Assembly: GCA_900078775.1 (NCBI GenBank)
Contig: LT549889.1
Span: 4,526,001 to 4,590,000, forward strand
Source: Mycolicibacterium aurum
Lineage (GTDB): Bacteria; Actinomycetota; Actinomycetes; Mycobacteriales; Mycobacteriaceae
Length of the DNA: 64,000 nt
Direction of reading: 5' to 3'
The notes under the pieces were generated by a model that saw only the letters and a list, made by a program, of their open reading frames with translations, did not search any database and had not been told where the DNA came from. Position 1 is the stretch's first letter; each line of letters opens with the position of its first letter. Both the position numbers and the translations under genes were made by a program. Positions 49,282 through 59,607 of the stretch are shown piece after piece.

Positions 49282-52200
49282 TGTGCTTCCTTCTCCGGGT
49301 CATGCTGCCGTGATTCGATGCGATTGATGGCCTCGCTCATGTGAGCACCGACCTTGGCGATGATCGGCTCGTCGATGGCCTGGATGTGCTCACCGCCGAT
49401 GTGCACCACCTCCAGGTCCGAGACGGCCTCGCCCCAGCCGCCGTCGGGCTGGCGGGTGGCGTACGCCGGTTCGAAGACGATGGCGTCGTCGTGGTAGCGG
49501 TCGGCCATGTAGAGCGTGACATGTCCGTCGTAGGGCCGGATTTCGATGGTGTCCAACGCCCGGTTGTCCAGATACGAGGTGCGCTGGTGCTCGATGATCC
49601 CGCCCGGGATCTGCACGCCGCTCTGCGCGACGAGGTCGAGCACGTAGCGCACCTGGCCCTCGTCGTCGAGCTTCTCCAGTTCCTCGTACGGGATCTCGGG
49701 GATCTCGACGTTGAAGGTGCGCTCGGCGAACCGTGCGTAGCGGTCCCACCGGGCCCGCATCCCGGCCTGGGTCTTGTCGATCGGCACACCGGGGCGCACG
49801 CAATCGATGAGCCCCACGAACTGCACATCGGCGCCGGCCTGCTTGAGCCCGATGGCGCAGGCGTAGGCCAGCGCGCCACCCAGTGACCAGCCCGCCAGCA
49901 CGAACGGTCCCTTGTGCAGTGCGAGCAGCTTGGGCACGTACTCGGCGGCGCGCTCCTCGATGGAGCCCTCCACCCGCTCGATGCCGTACACCGGGATGTC
50001 CGACGGCAGCCGCTTGATCAGCGGCTCGTACACCACGGTGGATCCACCGGCGGGGTGGAACACGAACAGCGGCACCGCATCCGAACCCTCGACCGGCGCG
50101 CGCAGGGTGCGCACGAACCCGTCGACCACGCCATCCTCGAGCTGGTTGCGCACATGGGTGGCCAGTTCCTCGATGGTCTTGGCCGTGCTGACCTGCTGAG
50201 GCGTGATGATGCCCTCGGCGCGTTCGCTCAACCGGTCGGCCATCTTCTTGGCCGCCGCCTCGTCCAGGGCCGGCAGCTCGTTGAAGATGCCGCCGGGCGA
50301 CTTGCCGGTGACGATCGCCCAGGTGGCGAAGGTGACCCGCTCGGCCGCGTCCCGCGGGGGCACGTCGGCGCCGAGCGCCTCGGTGACGGCCTCCTGGGTG
50401 AGCACCTTGGCCGCGGCGGCCGCAGCGGTCGCATTCGACGGGCTCTTGGCCGGTCCGGCGGGATCGGTAGGCGGAGCCGGGATGCCACTCGGATCCGTTG
50501 GCGGCGGCGGGATCTCGATACCCACCTCGGCCAGCGACTCGACGGTCGCCTCGGTGCTCCGGGCGGCGGTCTCCTCGGCGATCGGGTGCCCGGCCTCGGC
50601 CAGCTTGGCCTCCAGTTCGGCGACGGTGGTCGCCCCGCCCATCAGCTCGGCCTGGGCGGCCGCGATCTCCTCGGCGGTCTGGCCCTTCTGCGCCTCGGCG
50701 ATCTCACTGACCTCGTCGCGATGCTCGATCGCGTACTGGATCAGCTTCTCCACCGCGTACAGGTTGGCGTCACGCACCGCGGTCAGCTGGATCGGCGGCA
50801 GGTCGAAGTCGTATTCGACGCGGTTCTTGATCCGCACCGCCATCAGGGAATCCAGGCCGAGCTCGATCAGCGGCACCTCCCAGGGCAGGTCCTCGGGCTC
50901 GTAACCCATGGCACTGCCGACGATGGTGCCCAGCCGGTCGGCCACGGTCTCACCGGAATCCGGGGACCACTTGGCGAAGCTCGCACCGAGATTCGCGCCT
51001 GCGGTGAGGTTGTCGGCCTCGAACGCCGGGCCCGACTCGGGCTCCGCCACGGCCGCAGGGGCGGCGGCGATCTCGGCGACGGTACCGGCACCCACCGCGG
51101 TGGGCAGCACGGTCTGCGCGCCGCCGCGGGTGACGATGGCGTCGTAGACCAGGGTGAACGATTCCTCGATGCGCGCGTGCACCTGCACCGACGCCCCGCC
51201 CGGGTGGCGGGTCACGGTGGTCACCAGCCGCGAGCCCGGGCCGGGCACCGCGCGCTGTTCGGATGCGGTCAGGATTGCGTCCGGAAGCACCTGCGCGGCA
51301 GCGGCTTTCACCAGCGCCGCCAGATCCGTCTCGCCGTCGGGCGCGTATTCGAAGACGTGCCGGCCGTCCGGGGTGGCCACATGGGTACCCGGCATCAGCA
51401 CCGAGCTGTCCCCGGTGAAGCGGGCGTCGAGCCAGTGCTCCTTGCGCTTGAACCGGGTCAGCGGGATGTCGGCGTAGTCCAGCGCGCCGGCCAGGCCCCG
51501 GGCGGTGCGCGGGAACAGGGTGCGCGGGTCCAGGTCGTGCCCGTAGACGTACAGGGTGGCCATCGCCACCGTCATCGAGTCGACCTCGTCCTGCTTGCGG
51601 GCCAGCGTCCCGATCAGCTGGGCGTCGTGGAGCCCGGCGGCCGCCGTGGTCAGCCCGACCTGCATGAGCGCGACCGGGTTCGGGGCCAACTCCAGGAAGG
51701 TGGTGTGTCCGTTGTCGACCGCGTTGCGGATGCCGTGGGTGAAGTAGACGCTGTGCCGCAGCCCCTTCTTCCAGTAGTCCACATCGTGGATCGGCTCGGC
51801 GCCGGCGCGCAGGAACGTGCCCTCGTGCACCGTGGAGTAGTAACCGGTCTGCAGCGGAAGCGCCTCGATGCCCTGCAGTTCGGCGGCCAGTTCACCGAGC
51901 AGCGGATCCATCTGCTGGGTGTGGCTGGCGCCCTTGGTCTGCAGCTTGCGGGCGAACTTGCCCTCGGCCTCGGCGCGTTCGACGATCGCGTCGATCTGGT
52001 CCGGCGGGCCACCGATGACGGTCTGGGTCGGCGCGGCGTAGACGCACACCTCCAGGCCGGGGTAATCGGAGAAGACTCCTCTGATCTCGTCGGCCGAGTA
52101 CTCGACGAGCGCCATCAACCGGATGTACTCACCGAACAGCATGGCCTCGCCCTCACCCATCAGGTGGGCGCGCGAGCAGATGGTGCGGGTGGCGTCGGCC

Positions 52201-54719
52201 AGCGACAGGCCACCGGAGAAGTAGGCCGCGGCGGCCTCACCGAGCGACTGGCCGATCACCGCGCCGGGGGTGGCGCCGTGGTGGCGCAGCAGCTCACCGA
52301 GCCCGATCTGCAGCGCGAAGATCACCGTCTGGACGACCTCGATCGGGTACTCGCAGGTCTCTGCTGTGTAGTCGATCGCGTCGTCGAGGATCAGTTCGAC
52401 CACCGAGTAGCCGCGCTCGTCCTGGATCAGGGCGTCCACCTTGTTGATCCACTCGGCGAACACCTCGTTGCGCAGGTACAGGCTCTTGCCCATCTTGCGG
52501 TGCTGGGCACCGAATCCGGCGAACACCCAGACCGGGCCGTTGGTGACCGGGCCGTCGGCGGCCAGCACCAGCGGGCTGGGCTTACCGTCGGCCAGGGCGC
52601 GCAGACCCTTGACCGCCTCGTCGTGGTCGTGGGCGAGCACCACCGCGCGCGAGCGTCCGTGGTTGCGCCGGGACAGCGACCGGCCGATCGACTCCAGCGA
52701 GGAGGCCCGGCCGGCCTCGCTGTCGATCCAGTCCGCCAGCTCGGCGGCTGCGGTTCGCTTGCGGGAGGTCAGGAAGCCCGAGACGAACAGCGGCACAACC
52801 GGATCGGGCTGCTCGGTGCCGTCCAGCTGCTGCCGGGACTCCTCGATGAGGCGCTGGGCCTGCTCGGTCAGGCCGGGCAGTTCGTAGGTGTCCTCGCCGT
52901 AGCTGGGGACGCCGTCGCCGGCGGTGTCGTCATCGTCGATGAACTCGCCGTACTCGTCCATCCGGACCCCGCCGACGAAGACGGCCTCGGCATCGCTGGA
53001 TGACTTCTCTTCGGCCGCAAGGTTTTCCGGCTCCGGCTCGACCAGATCGGAGGCCAGCACCTCACGCAGCACCAGGTGTGCGTTGGCGCCGCCGAAGCCG
53101 AAACCCGAGACGCCGGCGATGGCGTGACCGCTGTAACGCGGCCACTCGCTGACGGTGTCGTTGACCTTCAGCCGTTCCTTCTCGAAGTCGATGTAGGGGT
53201 TGGGGCCCGCGTAGTTGATCGACGGCGGCAGCTTGTCGCGCTGCAGCGACAGCGCCGTCTTGGCCAGGCTGGCCGCACCGGCGGCCGATTCCAGGTGTCC
53301 CAGATTGGATTTCACCGCACCCAGCAGGGCGGGCCTGTCCACGGCGCGGCCCAGGCCGACGACCCGGCCCAGCGCGTCCGCCTCGATCGGGTCGCCCAGG
53401 ATGGTGCCGGTGCCGTGCGCCTCGATGTAGTCGACGTCGCGCGGGTTGATCCCGGCGTCCTTGTAGGCCTTGCGCAGCACCGCCGCCTGTGCGTCCGGAT
53501 TGGGGGCGAGCATGCCGTTGGAGCGGCCGTCGTGGTTGACCGCGCTGCCGGCGATGACGGCGATGATCTCGTCGCCGTCGCGGCGCGCATCGGAGACCCG
53601 CTTGAGGATCAGCATGCCGCCGCCCTCGGAGCGGGCGTAGCCGTTGGCATCCGAGGAGAAGGACTTGCACCGGCCGTCCGGGGCGAGCACCCCGCCGACC
53701 TCGTCGAAGCCGATGGTGACGATGGGGGTGACCATGGCGTTGACCCCACCGACGACGGCCATGTCGATCTCACCGGAACGCAGGGCGCGCACACCCTGGT
53801 GGGCGGCCACCAGCGAGCTGGAGCAGGCGGTGTCGATGGACTCCGACGGGCCGCGGAAGTCGAAGAAGTAGGACACCCGGTTGGCGATGATGGAGCTGGT
53901 GGTGCCGGTGATCGCGTACGGATGTGCGGTGGTCGGGTCGGCGACCGCGAGGAACATGTAGTCGTTGTTCGAGCTGCCCACGTACACACCGACATCGGTG
54001 CCGCGCAGGCTGGAGGCCGGGATGCGGGCGTGCTCGAGGGCCTCCCAGGTGAGCTCCAGGGCCATCCGCTGCTGCGGGTCGATGTTGTCGGCTTCGATCT
54101 TCGACAGCGCGAAGAACTCCGAGTCGAAGCCCTTGATGTCGGACAGGTAGCCGCCGCGGGTGTGCGCCTTGGCCACCCGTTCGGCGATCCGCGGTTCGCC
54201 GAGGAATTCCGACCACCGGCCCTCGGGCAGATCCGAGCTGGCGTCGCGGCCCTCGAGCAGGGCGGCCCACATCTCCTCGGCGCTGTTCATATCGCCCGGG
54301 AAGCGGGTCGCGATGCCGACGACGGCGATGTCCTCGACGCCGGGCTCGCGGCTCCAGTCCGCGTCGGCGTCGACGACCGGCTCCGGCTCGCCCTCGATGA
54401 TGACGGTGGCCAGTGCCTCGATGGTCGGGTTGCGGAACACCACGGTGGCGGTCAGCGTGACACCGGTCAGGTCCTCGATGTCGCTGGCCATGGCGACCGC
54501 GTCACGCGAGGACAGGCCCAGCTCCACCACCGGGGCCGACTCGTTGATGGAGTCCGGCGACTGGCCGGTGGCGTTGGCCACCCAGTTGCGCAGCCACTCG
54601 CGCATCTCGGCCACGGTCATGTCACTGCGCGCCGGGGCCACGGCATCGGCGGCGGACCCGGAAACGGCCGGAAGTCCCGCGGCCGCTAGCTCGAGTGAAT
54701 TATCTTGCGGTTCAGTCAT
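49278..54719 (-). CDS. pks13: polyketide synthase Pks13 (mycolic acid condensase)
   Basis: A 1813-residue modular type I PKS that condenses meromycoloyl-AMP with carboxyacyl-CoA to alpha-alkyl beta-keto mycolate. Domain order: N-terminal ACP (Ser71 in GLSSRDAV); ketosynthase (active Cys in DTACSSSLVAAHQG, His in EAHGTGTILGDP); acyltransferase (Ser in GQSLGEAAAAY); C-terminal ACP (LGLDSLMAVR); thioesterase (Ser in GWSLGGALAYA), which also loads trehalose. All active residues are present. ATG 54719 is preferred over an in-frame GTG two codons upstream. It sits 61 nt after fadD32. Confidence 0.96.
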   Translation of the reverse strand: MTEPQDNSLELAAAGLPAVSGSAADAVAPARSDMTVAEMREWLRNWVANATGQSPDSINESAPVVELGLSSRDAVAMASDIEDLTGVTLTATVVFRNPTIEALATVIIEGEPEPVVDADADWSREPGVEDIAVVGIATRFPGDMNSAEEMWAALLEGRDASSDLPEGRWSEFLGEPRIAERVAKAHTRGGYLSDIKGFDSEFFALSKIEADNIDPQQRMALELTWEALEHARIPASSLRGTDVGVYVGSSNNDYMFLAVADPTTAHPYAITGTTSSIIANRVSYFFDFRGPSESIDTACSSSLVAAHQGVRALRSGEIDMAVVGGVNAMVTPIVTIGFDEVGGVLAPDGRCKSFSSDANGYARSEGGGMLILKRVSDARRDGDEIIAVIAGSAVNHDGRSNGMLAPNPDAQAAVLRKAYKDAGINPRDVDYIEAHGTGTILGDPIEADALGRVVGLGRAVDRPALLGAVKSNLGHLESAAGAASLAKTALSLQRDKLPPSINYAGPNPYIDFEKERLKVNDTVSEWPRYSGHAIAGVSGFGFGGANAHLVLREVLASDLVEPEPENLAAEEKSSSDAEAVFVGGVRMDEYGEFIDDDDTAGDGVPSYGEDTYELPGLTEQAQRLIEESRQQLDGTEQPDPVVPLFVSGFLTSRKRTAAAELADWIDSEAGRASSLESIGRSLSRRNHGRSRAVVLAHDHDEAVKGLRALADGKPSPLVLAADGPVTNGPVWVFAGFGAQHRKMGKSLYLRNEVFAEWINKVDALIQDERGYSVVELILDDAIDYTAETCEYPIEVVQTVIFALQIGLGELLRHHGATPGAVIGQSLGEAAAAYFSGGLSLADATRTICSRAHLMGEGEAMLFGEYIRLMALVEYSADEIRGVFSDYPGLEVCVYAAPTQTVIGGPPDQIDAIVERAEAEGKFARKLQTKGASHTQQMDPLLGELAAELQGIEALPLQTGYYSTVHEGTFLRAGAEPIHDVDYWKKGLRHSVYFTHGIRNAVDNGHTTFLELAPNPVALMQVGLTTAAAGLHDAQLIGTLARKQDEVDSMTVAMATLYVYGHDLDPRTLFPRTARGLAGALDYADIPLTRFKRKEHWLDARFTGDSSVLMPGTHVATPDGRHVFEYAPDGETDLAALVKAAAAQVLPDAILTASEQRAVPGPGSRLVTTVTRHPGGASVQVHARIEESFTLVYDAIVTRGGAQTVLPTAVGAGTVAEIAAAPAAVAEPESGPAFEADNLTAGANLGASFAKWSPDSGETVADRLGTIVGSAMGYEPEDLPWEVPLIELGLDSLMAVRIKNRVEYDFDLPPIQLTAVRDANLYAVEKLIQYAIEHRDEVSEIAEAQKGQTAEEIAAAQAELMGGATTVAELEAKLAEAGHPIAEETAARSTEATVESLAEVGIEIPPPPTDPSGIPAPPTDPAGPAKSPSNATAAAAAAKVLTQEAVTEALGADVPPRDAAERVTFATWAIVTGKSPGGIFNELPALDEAAAKKMADRLSERAEGIITPQQVSTAKTIEELATHVRNQLEDGVVDGFVRTLRAPVEGSDAVPLFVFHPAGGSTVVYEPLIKRLPSDIPVYGIERVEGSIEERAAEYVPKLLALHKGPFVLAGWSLGGALAYACAIGLKQAGADVQFVGLIDCVRPGVPIDKTQAGMRARWDRYARFAERTFNVEIPEIPYEELEKLDDEGQVRYVLDLVAQSGVQIPGGIIEHQRTSYLDNRALDTIEIRPYDGHVTLYMADRYHDDAIVFEPAYATRQPDGGWGEAVSDLEVVHIGGEHIQAIDEPIIAKVGAHMSEAINRIESRQHDPEKEAQ

Positions 54720-54780
54720 TTTCACGATTCACTTTCGCCGCCGTGCGGCCTTGGTTGCGCGGCCGGAAACCCAGTCGGTC

Positions 54781-56670
54781 TCAGTCGGTCTCGTCGGGGA
54801 AGTCGTTGGCGATCTTGCCGCTGCGCAGGCTGCCGTCCAGGTAGCCCGCCCGGCAGGCGCGCCGGCCGATCTTGCCGCTGGAGGTCCGCGGGATCGCGCC
54901 CGCGGGGGTCAGCAGCACGTCGCGCACGGTGACACCGTGGCGCACCGCGATCGCGGCGCGGATGGCGTCGACGACCGGGGCCAGCTCGAGCTTGTGCGAT
55001 CCCGGCGCCCGCTCGGCGACGATGACCAGCTGCTCGGAGGTGTCCTCGGGGTCGAACTTCAGGCCGGTGTTGGCATCGTCGAAGACCTCGGGGGGCAGTT
55101 GGTTGGCCGGCACCGAGAAGGCCGCGGCGAACCCGGTGCGCACGGCCTTGCTGGCCTCCTGCGCGGAGTACTCCAGGTCCTGCGGGTAGTGGTTGCGGCC
55201 GTCGATGATGACCAGGTCCTTGACCCGGCCGGTGATGTAGAGGTCGCCGTCGTAGAAGGCGCCGTAGTCACCGGTACGCACCCAGGTCGCGTCGTCGGCC
55301 GCGCCCTCGGCGTGCGACGGCTCGGTGCGCGACTTGAGGATGTTCTGGAAGGTGGTCACCGTCTCTTCGGCCTTGCCCCAGTAGCCGGTGCCCATGTTGT
55401 TCCCGCTGATCCAGATCTCACCGATCTGGCCGTCGGGCAGCTCGGTGGCCGACTCGGCGTCCACGATCACGGCCCACTCGGAGATACCGACCTTGCCGGC
55501 GGAGGCCTGCGCGACCGCCGTCGGTGAGTCGGCCTCCACCTCGACGATCCGGTTGCTGTTCAGCGCGTCGCGGTCGACGTAGAGGATCTTGGGTTCCTCG
55601 GCGGCCGGGGTGGTCGACACGAACAGGGTGGCCTCGGCCAGCCCGTAGGACGGCTTGATGGCCTTGGGCGAGAAGCCGTACGGCCCGAACGCCTCGTTGA
55701 ACCGGCGCACGGTGGCGGCCGAGATCGGCTCGCTGCCGTTGAGCACCGCCTTGACGTTGGACAGGTCCAGCGGCGGCTCGCCGTCCTTGGGCAGGCCGCG
55801 CGCGGCGGCATGGTCGAAGGCGAAGTTCGGGGCCACCGAGATGACACCACCGGTGTCCTCGGGCTTGCGGGCCATCTCCCGGATCCAGCGACCGGGGCGG
55901 CGCACGAAGGCGGCCGGGGTCATGAAGGTGAAGTTGTGACCGATCATCGGCGCCAGCAGCGCGGTGATCAGGCCCATGTCGTGGAAGAACGGCAGCCAGG
56001 ACAGGCCGCGGTCGCCCTCCTCGCCCTCCAGCGCCTCGATGATCTGCACGATGTTGGTGGCCAGGTTCAGGTGGGTGATCTGCACACCTGTCGGGATGCG
56101 CGTCGAACCCGAGGTGTACTGCAGGTAGGCGACGGTGTCGATGGTGACATCGACCGGTTCCCAGGTGGCGGCCACCTCGTCGGGCACCGCGTCGACCGCG
56201 ATCACCCGGGGACGCTGGTTGGCCGGGCGGCTGCGGAAGAACTTGCGCACACCCTCGGCGGCGTCGGTGGTGGTCAGCACGGCGGAGGGCTGGCAGTCGT
56301 CGAGCACGGCATGCAGGCGGCCGACGTGCCCGGGCTCGGAGGGATCGAACAGCGGCACCGCGATCCGGCCGGCGTAGATGGCGCCGTACATGGCCACCAG
56401 GTAGTTGAGGTTCTGCGGGCTCAGGATGGCGACCCGGTCGCCTTCCTTGGTGACCTGCTGCAGGCGGGCCGCGACAGCACGGTTGCGGGCACTGAACTGC
56501 GCCCAGGTCAGATCGCGGGCGACGCCGTCACGCTCGACCGAGTAGTCGAGGAAGCGGTAGGCGAGCTTGTCGCCGCGCACCTTGGCCCAGCGCTCCACGT
56601 GCTGCACGATGCTGCCGTTATCGGGGAGCTTGATCTGTCCGTTCTTGATGAACGGGTTATGAAACGGCAT
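54781..56670 (-). CDS. fadD32: long-chain fatty acyl-AMP ligase FadD32
   Basis: A 629-residue acyl-AMP ligase of the FAAL group. It activates the meromycolic chain as acyl-AMP and passes it to the N-terminal ACP of Pks13. The AMP-binding motif is YTSGSTRIPTGV near residue 190; the SYGLAEATLF and WVRTGDYG motifs follow. It starts with MPFHNPFIKNG, as FadD32 does. ATG 56670 has AGGAG six bases upstream. It is the first gene of the fadD32-pks13-accD4 transcript. The 210 bp upstream contain its promoter, with no further gene. Confidence 0.96.
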   Translation of the reverse strand: MPFHNPFIKNGQIKLPDNGSIVQHVERWAKVRGDKLAYRFLDYSVERDGVARDLTWAQFSARNRAVAARLQQVTKEGDRVAILSPQNLNYLVAMYGAIYAGRIAVPLFDPSEPGHVGRLHAVLDDCQPSAVLTTTDAAEGVRKFFRSRPANQRPRVIAVDAVPDEVAATWEPVDVTIDTVAYLQYTSGSTRIPTGVQITHLNLATNIVQIIEALEGEEGDRGLSWLPFFHDMGLITALLAPMIGHNFTFMTPAAFVRRPGRWIREMARKPEDTGGVISVAPNFAFDHAAARGLPKDGEPPLDLSNVKAVLNGSEPISAATVRRFNEAFGPYGFSPKAIKPSYGLAEATLFVSTTPAAEEPKILYVDRDALNSNRIVEVEADSPTAVAQASAGKVGISEWAVIVDAESATELPDGQIGEIWISGNNMGTGYWGKAEETVTTFQNILKSRTEPSHAEGAADDATWVRTGDYGAFYDGDLYITGRVKDLVIIDGRNHYPQDLEYSAQEASKAVRTGFAAAFSVPANQLPPEVFDDANTGLKFDPEDTSEQLVIVAERAPGSHKLELAPVVDAIRAAIAVRHGVTVRDVLLTPAGAIPRTSSGKIGRRACRAGYLDGSLRSGKIANDFPDETD

Positions 56671-56881
56671 CAAAAACTCCTGTCACAGCATGCTCAACTC
56701 ATCGCTCGGTGGTCGCGAACCTCCGGAATCGTACCCGGCGCGGCCAACCCGGACCGCCGACGACCACTCGTCACTCTTAGTTTTCTCTTAATGTTAGGTG
56801 ACCGATTCCCGCAGGCCAAATCTGGTTACCGGCGAGTCGCTACCTGCGGCAAGCGAATCGACGGGGAATGAGTCGGCCCTC

Positions 56882-57892
56882 TCATCCGTGTTTCGGATGT
56901 GGTGCATTCGCAATCAGTTCACGGACCCAGTCCGTCGTCCACTGGGTGGTGGTCTTTCCATCCAGCGTCCAGAACTGCGGCGTGTTGTACAGCGCGTGCA
57001 CCGGACCTGCGACGCTGCCCAGCAGCGTGCTCAGGGTGGCGGGCAGATTGGCCACCGAGAACGCCGATTGCGGGGCGGCGCAGATCAGGTCGCCGGAGCC
57101 GCAGATCTGATAGGTGCGGTTGTCCAGGGCGCCGAAGCCGCCGTCACGCGGTCCGGTCATGGTCAGACCCATCGCAGACAGCATCGGCAGCTCGTGCAGG
57201 GTGACCTCCGCACCCTGTCCGGGCGGGTTGGGGGTGAGGTTCTGGCCCACCCCGTCCTGGCGGCGCCCGTCGGCGATGAGCATCACACCGAGCACCAGAT
57301 CCTGGTCCACCGGGCCGCGGCCGTTGCCGATGTCACTGGCGATGTCACCGGCGATCACCGCGCCCTGGGAGAAGCCCACCAGCACGTAGCTGGTCAGCGG
57401 GCACCGGTCGTTCATCTCCGTCATGGCCCGCACGGCGGCGCTGAACCCCTCGGCCCGGCTGTCGTTGTAGGACATCTGGCCGTCGGCGGAGAACGGATTG
57501 TGGAACTGTGCGGTGTAGGGGACGGTGTAGATCTCCACCCGGTCGGTGCCGAACTCGGCACGCACCGGATTGGTGACGTTGAGCAGCAGCGCGATCGGGA
57601 ACTGCACCGGGTTGTACGGGTCCAGCTGCGGTGAGGACTCCCAGGTTCCCGGGATCGAGACCAGCTGCACGTCCGGGCAGCTGGCGTCCTGGAACTCCGG
57701 GCGCGGCTTGCCGGTCGGCGGGACCGCGGTCGGCACGTCGGTGGGCGCGGCCCCGGGCGGCAGGGTCTTGGTGTCGGGCTGGCGCATGAACACCACCACG
57801 CCGGCGACGAGCACCGCCACCAGCACCGCGACCGCGGCGGCCGCGGCCAGCGCGAGAACGCGGTGCCGCCTACGTCGGCTCTTCTTGGCCAT
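56882..57892 (-). CDS. cutinase-like envelope lipase/phospholipase (Rv3802c type)
   Basis: A 336-residue cutinase-family serine esterase with an N-terminal basic stretch and membrane anchor (about 10-36), then a Pro-rich linker. Rv3802c, its counterpart, has phospholipase A and thioesterase activity, is essential, and sits in the mycolate cluster. The catalytic triad is visible as GFSQGAV (Ser), GSGDLICA (Asp) and GPVHALYN (His). ATG 57892 is used. The order fadD32 - cutinase - Fbp genes is as in M. tuberculosis. A DUF732 gene has been inserted upstream. Confidence 0.88.
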   Translation of the reverse strand: MAKKSRRRRHRVLALAAAAAVAVLVAVLVAGVVVFMRQPDTKTLPPGAAPTDVPTAVPPTGKPRPEFQDASCPDVQLVSIPGTWESSPQLDPYNPVQFPIALLLNVTNPVRAEFGTDRVEIYTVPYTAQFHNPFSADGQMSYNDSRAEGFSAAVRAMTEMNDRCPLTSYVLVGFSQGAVIAGDIASDIGNGRGPVDQDLVLGVMLIADGRRQDGVGQNLTPNPPGQGAEVTLHELPMLSAMGLTMTGPRDGGFGALDNRTYQICGSGDLICAAPQSAFSVANLPATLSTLLGSVAGPVHALYNTPQFWTLDGKTTTQWTTDWVRELIANAPHPKHG

Positions 57893-57955
57893 GCTGTCTT
57901 GACTCCTCACAAGCGCCGACTCAACCGGCGGACGGGTGGTGCGTGCTGCTGCTGG

Positions 57956-58468
57956 TTAGCAGAGCCGTTCGGTAGCGATGCGAATGTAGCCAGCCGCGGC
58001 GGCATGGACCTCATCGATGTCCGGTGCGGTCGATCCGGCGTGCGCGTCGACGACGTCGTCGCGGACCAGCGGCAGCACGAAGTCCCAGACCGCCTGCTCG
58101 GACTGCCGGGCCGCACGGGCCTGGCAGACATAGGCGCCGATGCTCAGCGCCATGAGTTCGTCGGACGGGTGCACACCGGCGTGGACCAGGGCGTCCAGAT
58201 AGGCCTGCTGATCCTCGGTCACCGCGAAGTGCTTCTCGGGGTGTCCGCCGGCGTGCAGGGCGCCCTGCAGACCGCGCACCTGCTCCCCGGTGGACTCCGC
58301 GGCCGGCTGGCCGACGGTGGTCAGCGTCCGGTCCCCCAGCGAGCAGCCGGTGCACAGCGCGGTCACCGAGGCCACCATCATCGGGGCCACCACCACCGCC
58401 GTCGGGGAGACCACCGGCCACTTTGCCAGGGCGTCCACCCACCGTCGGTTACGTGCCACGAATCCCAC
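57956..58468 (-). CDS. DUF732-domain protein
   Basis: A 170-residue protein with one N-terminal hydrophobic segment (about 24-44) and a C-terminal DUF732 domain (YLDALVHAGVHPSDELMALSIGAYVC). The Cys of this motif likely pairs with the terminal Cys. A CTGC sequence follows the hydrophobic segment but is a poor lipobox. DUF732 proteins are mostly secreted mycobacterial proteins without known function. Start GTG 58468. It shares the strand of the cutinase-like gene, 63 nt upstream of its start. Confidence 0.72.
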   Translation of the reverse strand: MGFVARNRRWVDALAKWPVVSPTAVVVAPMMVASVTALCTGCSLGDRTLTTVGQPAAESTGEQVRGLQGALHAGGHPEKHFAVTEDQQAYLDALVHAGVHPSDELMALSIGAYVCQARAARQSEQAVWDFVLPLVRDDVVDAHAGSTAPDIDEVHAAAAGYIRIATERLC

Positions 58469-58567
58469 GGTACCGGCTAGCGGGAGCCGTTTCCGGCGCG
58501 CAGCTGTGACCGTTATCGCAAAGCGATCACCGGCTCAGCAGGGGCTCAGGCTCCGCTCAGGCCGGGC

Positions 58568-59455
58568 TCATGCGATGGCCGCCACCAGGTCACCGCGCAG
58601 GGCGGCCAACTGCGCCGACCAGCTGCCCCAGTCGTGCTGGCCTCCGGTCGGGAAGTCGAAGTGTCCGTTGCGGCCGCCGATGGAGCGGTAGTGCGAGTAG
58701 AAGGTGCGGTTGCTGCCCTGGGCCTGCGCGCAGTCGTTGATCATGGCGACCGGGTCGCTGCAGGTGGTGGTTTGCGGGCTGAAGATCCACAGCCGGGTGT
58801 TGTTGTCCACCAGCAGCTGCGAATGCACGTCCGGGTCGTGCCACTTCCACCGGCCGAACTGCACCGGGCCCCACATGTCGTGGGTGTTCACGCCGCCGTA
58901 CTGCGCCATGCCCGCGGTGATCGCGCCGTTCTCGAAGGTGCGCGACGGGGTCAGGAAGCCCGACAGCGAACCGGCGTAGCGGAACCTGTCCGGGTGGAAG
59001 GTGGCCAGCATCAGCGCACCGGTGCCGCCCTGCGAGGCGCCGACGACGCCGTGCCCGCCCGGCGCCAGGCCCTTGTTGGCGGCCAGCCAGTTCGGCAGCT
59101 CGGTGGCCAGGAAGGTCTCCCACTGCTTGCTGCCGTCCTGCTCCCAGTTGGTGTACAGGCTCCAGGCACCGCCCGCGGGTGCGGCGACCGAGACACCCGA
59201 GCCGGCGAAGGTGTTCATCGCGTTGCCCACGGTCACCCAGTTGCTGACGTCGGGGGCGGCGTTGAAGGCGTCCAGCAGGTAGACCGCGTGCGGCCCGCCG
59301 GCCTGGAAGGCCACCGGGATGTCCCGGCCCATCGCGGCCGAAGGCACCATCAGGTACTCGACACCGTCGGCCTTGGCCGGGGTGTCCGCGGTGGCCGACA
59401 CCGTCCACAGTCCCGACGCCAGCAGCACCGCACCGAGTATCGCGCGCAGCCTCAT
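58568..59455 (-). CDS. fbpD: antigen 85-family protein FbpD (MPT51-like)
   Basis: A 295-residue secreted alpha/beta-hydrolase-fold protein with a signal peptide (about 1-27). It resembles MPT51/FbpD (Rv3803c), which in M. tuberculosis binds fibronectin and has no mycolyltransferase activity. Here the elbow is GASQGGTGAL, with a Ser at the nucleophile position, and the C-terminal GGQHDWGSW keeps a His where antigen 85 has its catalytic His. The acidic triad residue is not clearly present. ATG 59455 follows a GAGGTGG ribosome site. It is separated from fbpA by a strong hairpin. Confidence 0.87.
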   Translation of the reverse strand: MRLRAILGAVLLASGLWTVSATADTPAKADGVEYLMVPSAAMGRDIPVAFQAGGPHAVYLLDAFNAAPDVSNWVTVGNAMNTFAGSGVSVAAPAGGAWSLYTNWEQDGSKQWETFLATELPNWLAANKGLAPGGHGVVGASQGGTGALMLATFHPDRFRYAGSLSGFLTPSRTFENGAITAGMAQYGGVNTHDMWGPVQFGRWKWHDPDVHSQLLVDNNTRLWIFSPQTTTCSDPVAMINDCAQAQGSNRTFYSHYRSIGGRNGHFDFPTGGQHDWGSWSAQLAALRGDLVAAIA

Positions 59456-59539
59456 AACCCACCTCATTCTCTGGTCAGCAATCTCCCCGCCACCGCGTTG
59501 TAGTGAATCACACCACCGCCAAGAAGCGAGTTGGAAACC

Positions 59540-59578
59540 ACCGACGGCGGCACCCCCGCAAGGGGCACCGCCGTCGGT
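59540..59578 (-). terminator. strong hairpin between fbpA and fbpD
   Basis: ACCGACGGCGG (59540-59550) and CCGCCGTCGGT (59568-59578) form an 11-bp stem with a further GC-rich inner stem. It lies 30 bp past the fbpA stop. On the minus strand it is followed by GGTTTCC rather than a long U-tract. It probably ends or attenuates the fbpA transcript. Confidence 0.65.
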
Positions 59579-59607
59579 TTCTCAGTTCGTCGCTACCGCC
59601 GCAGCCG

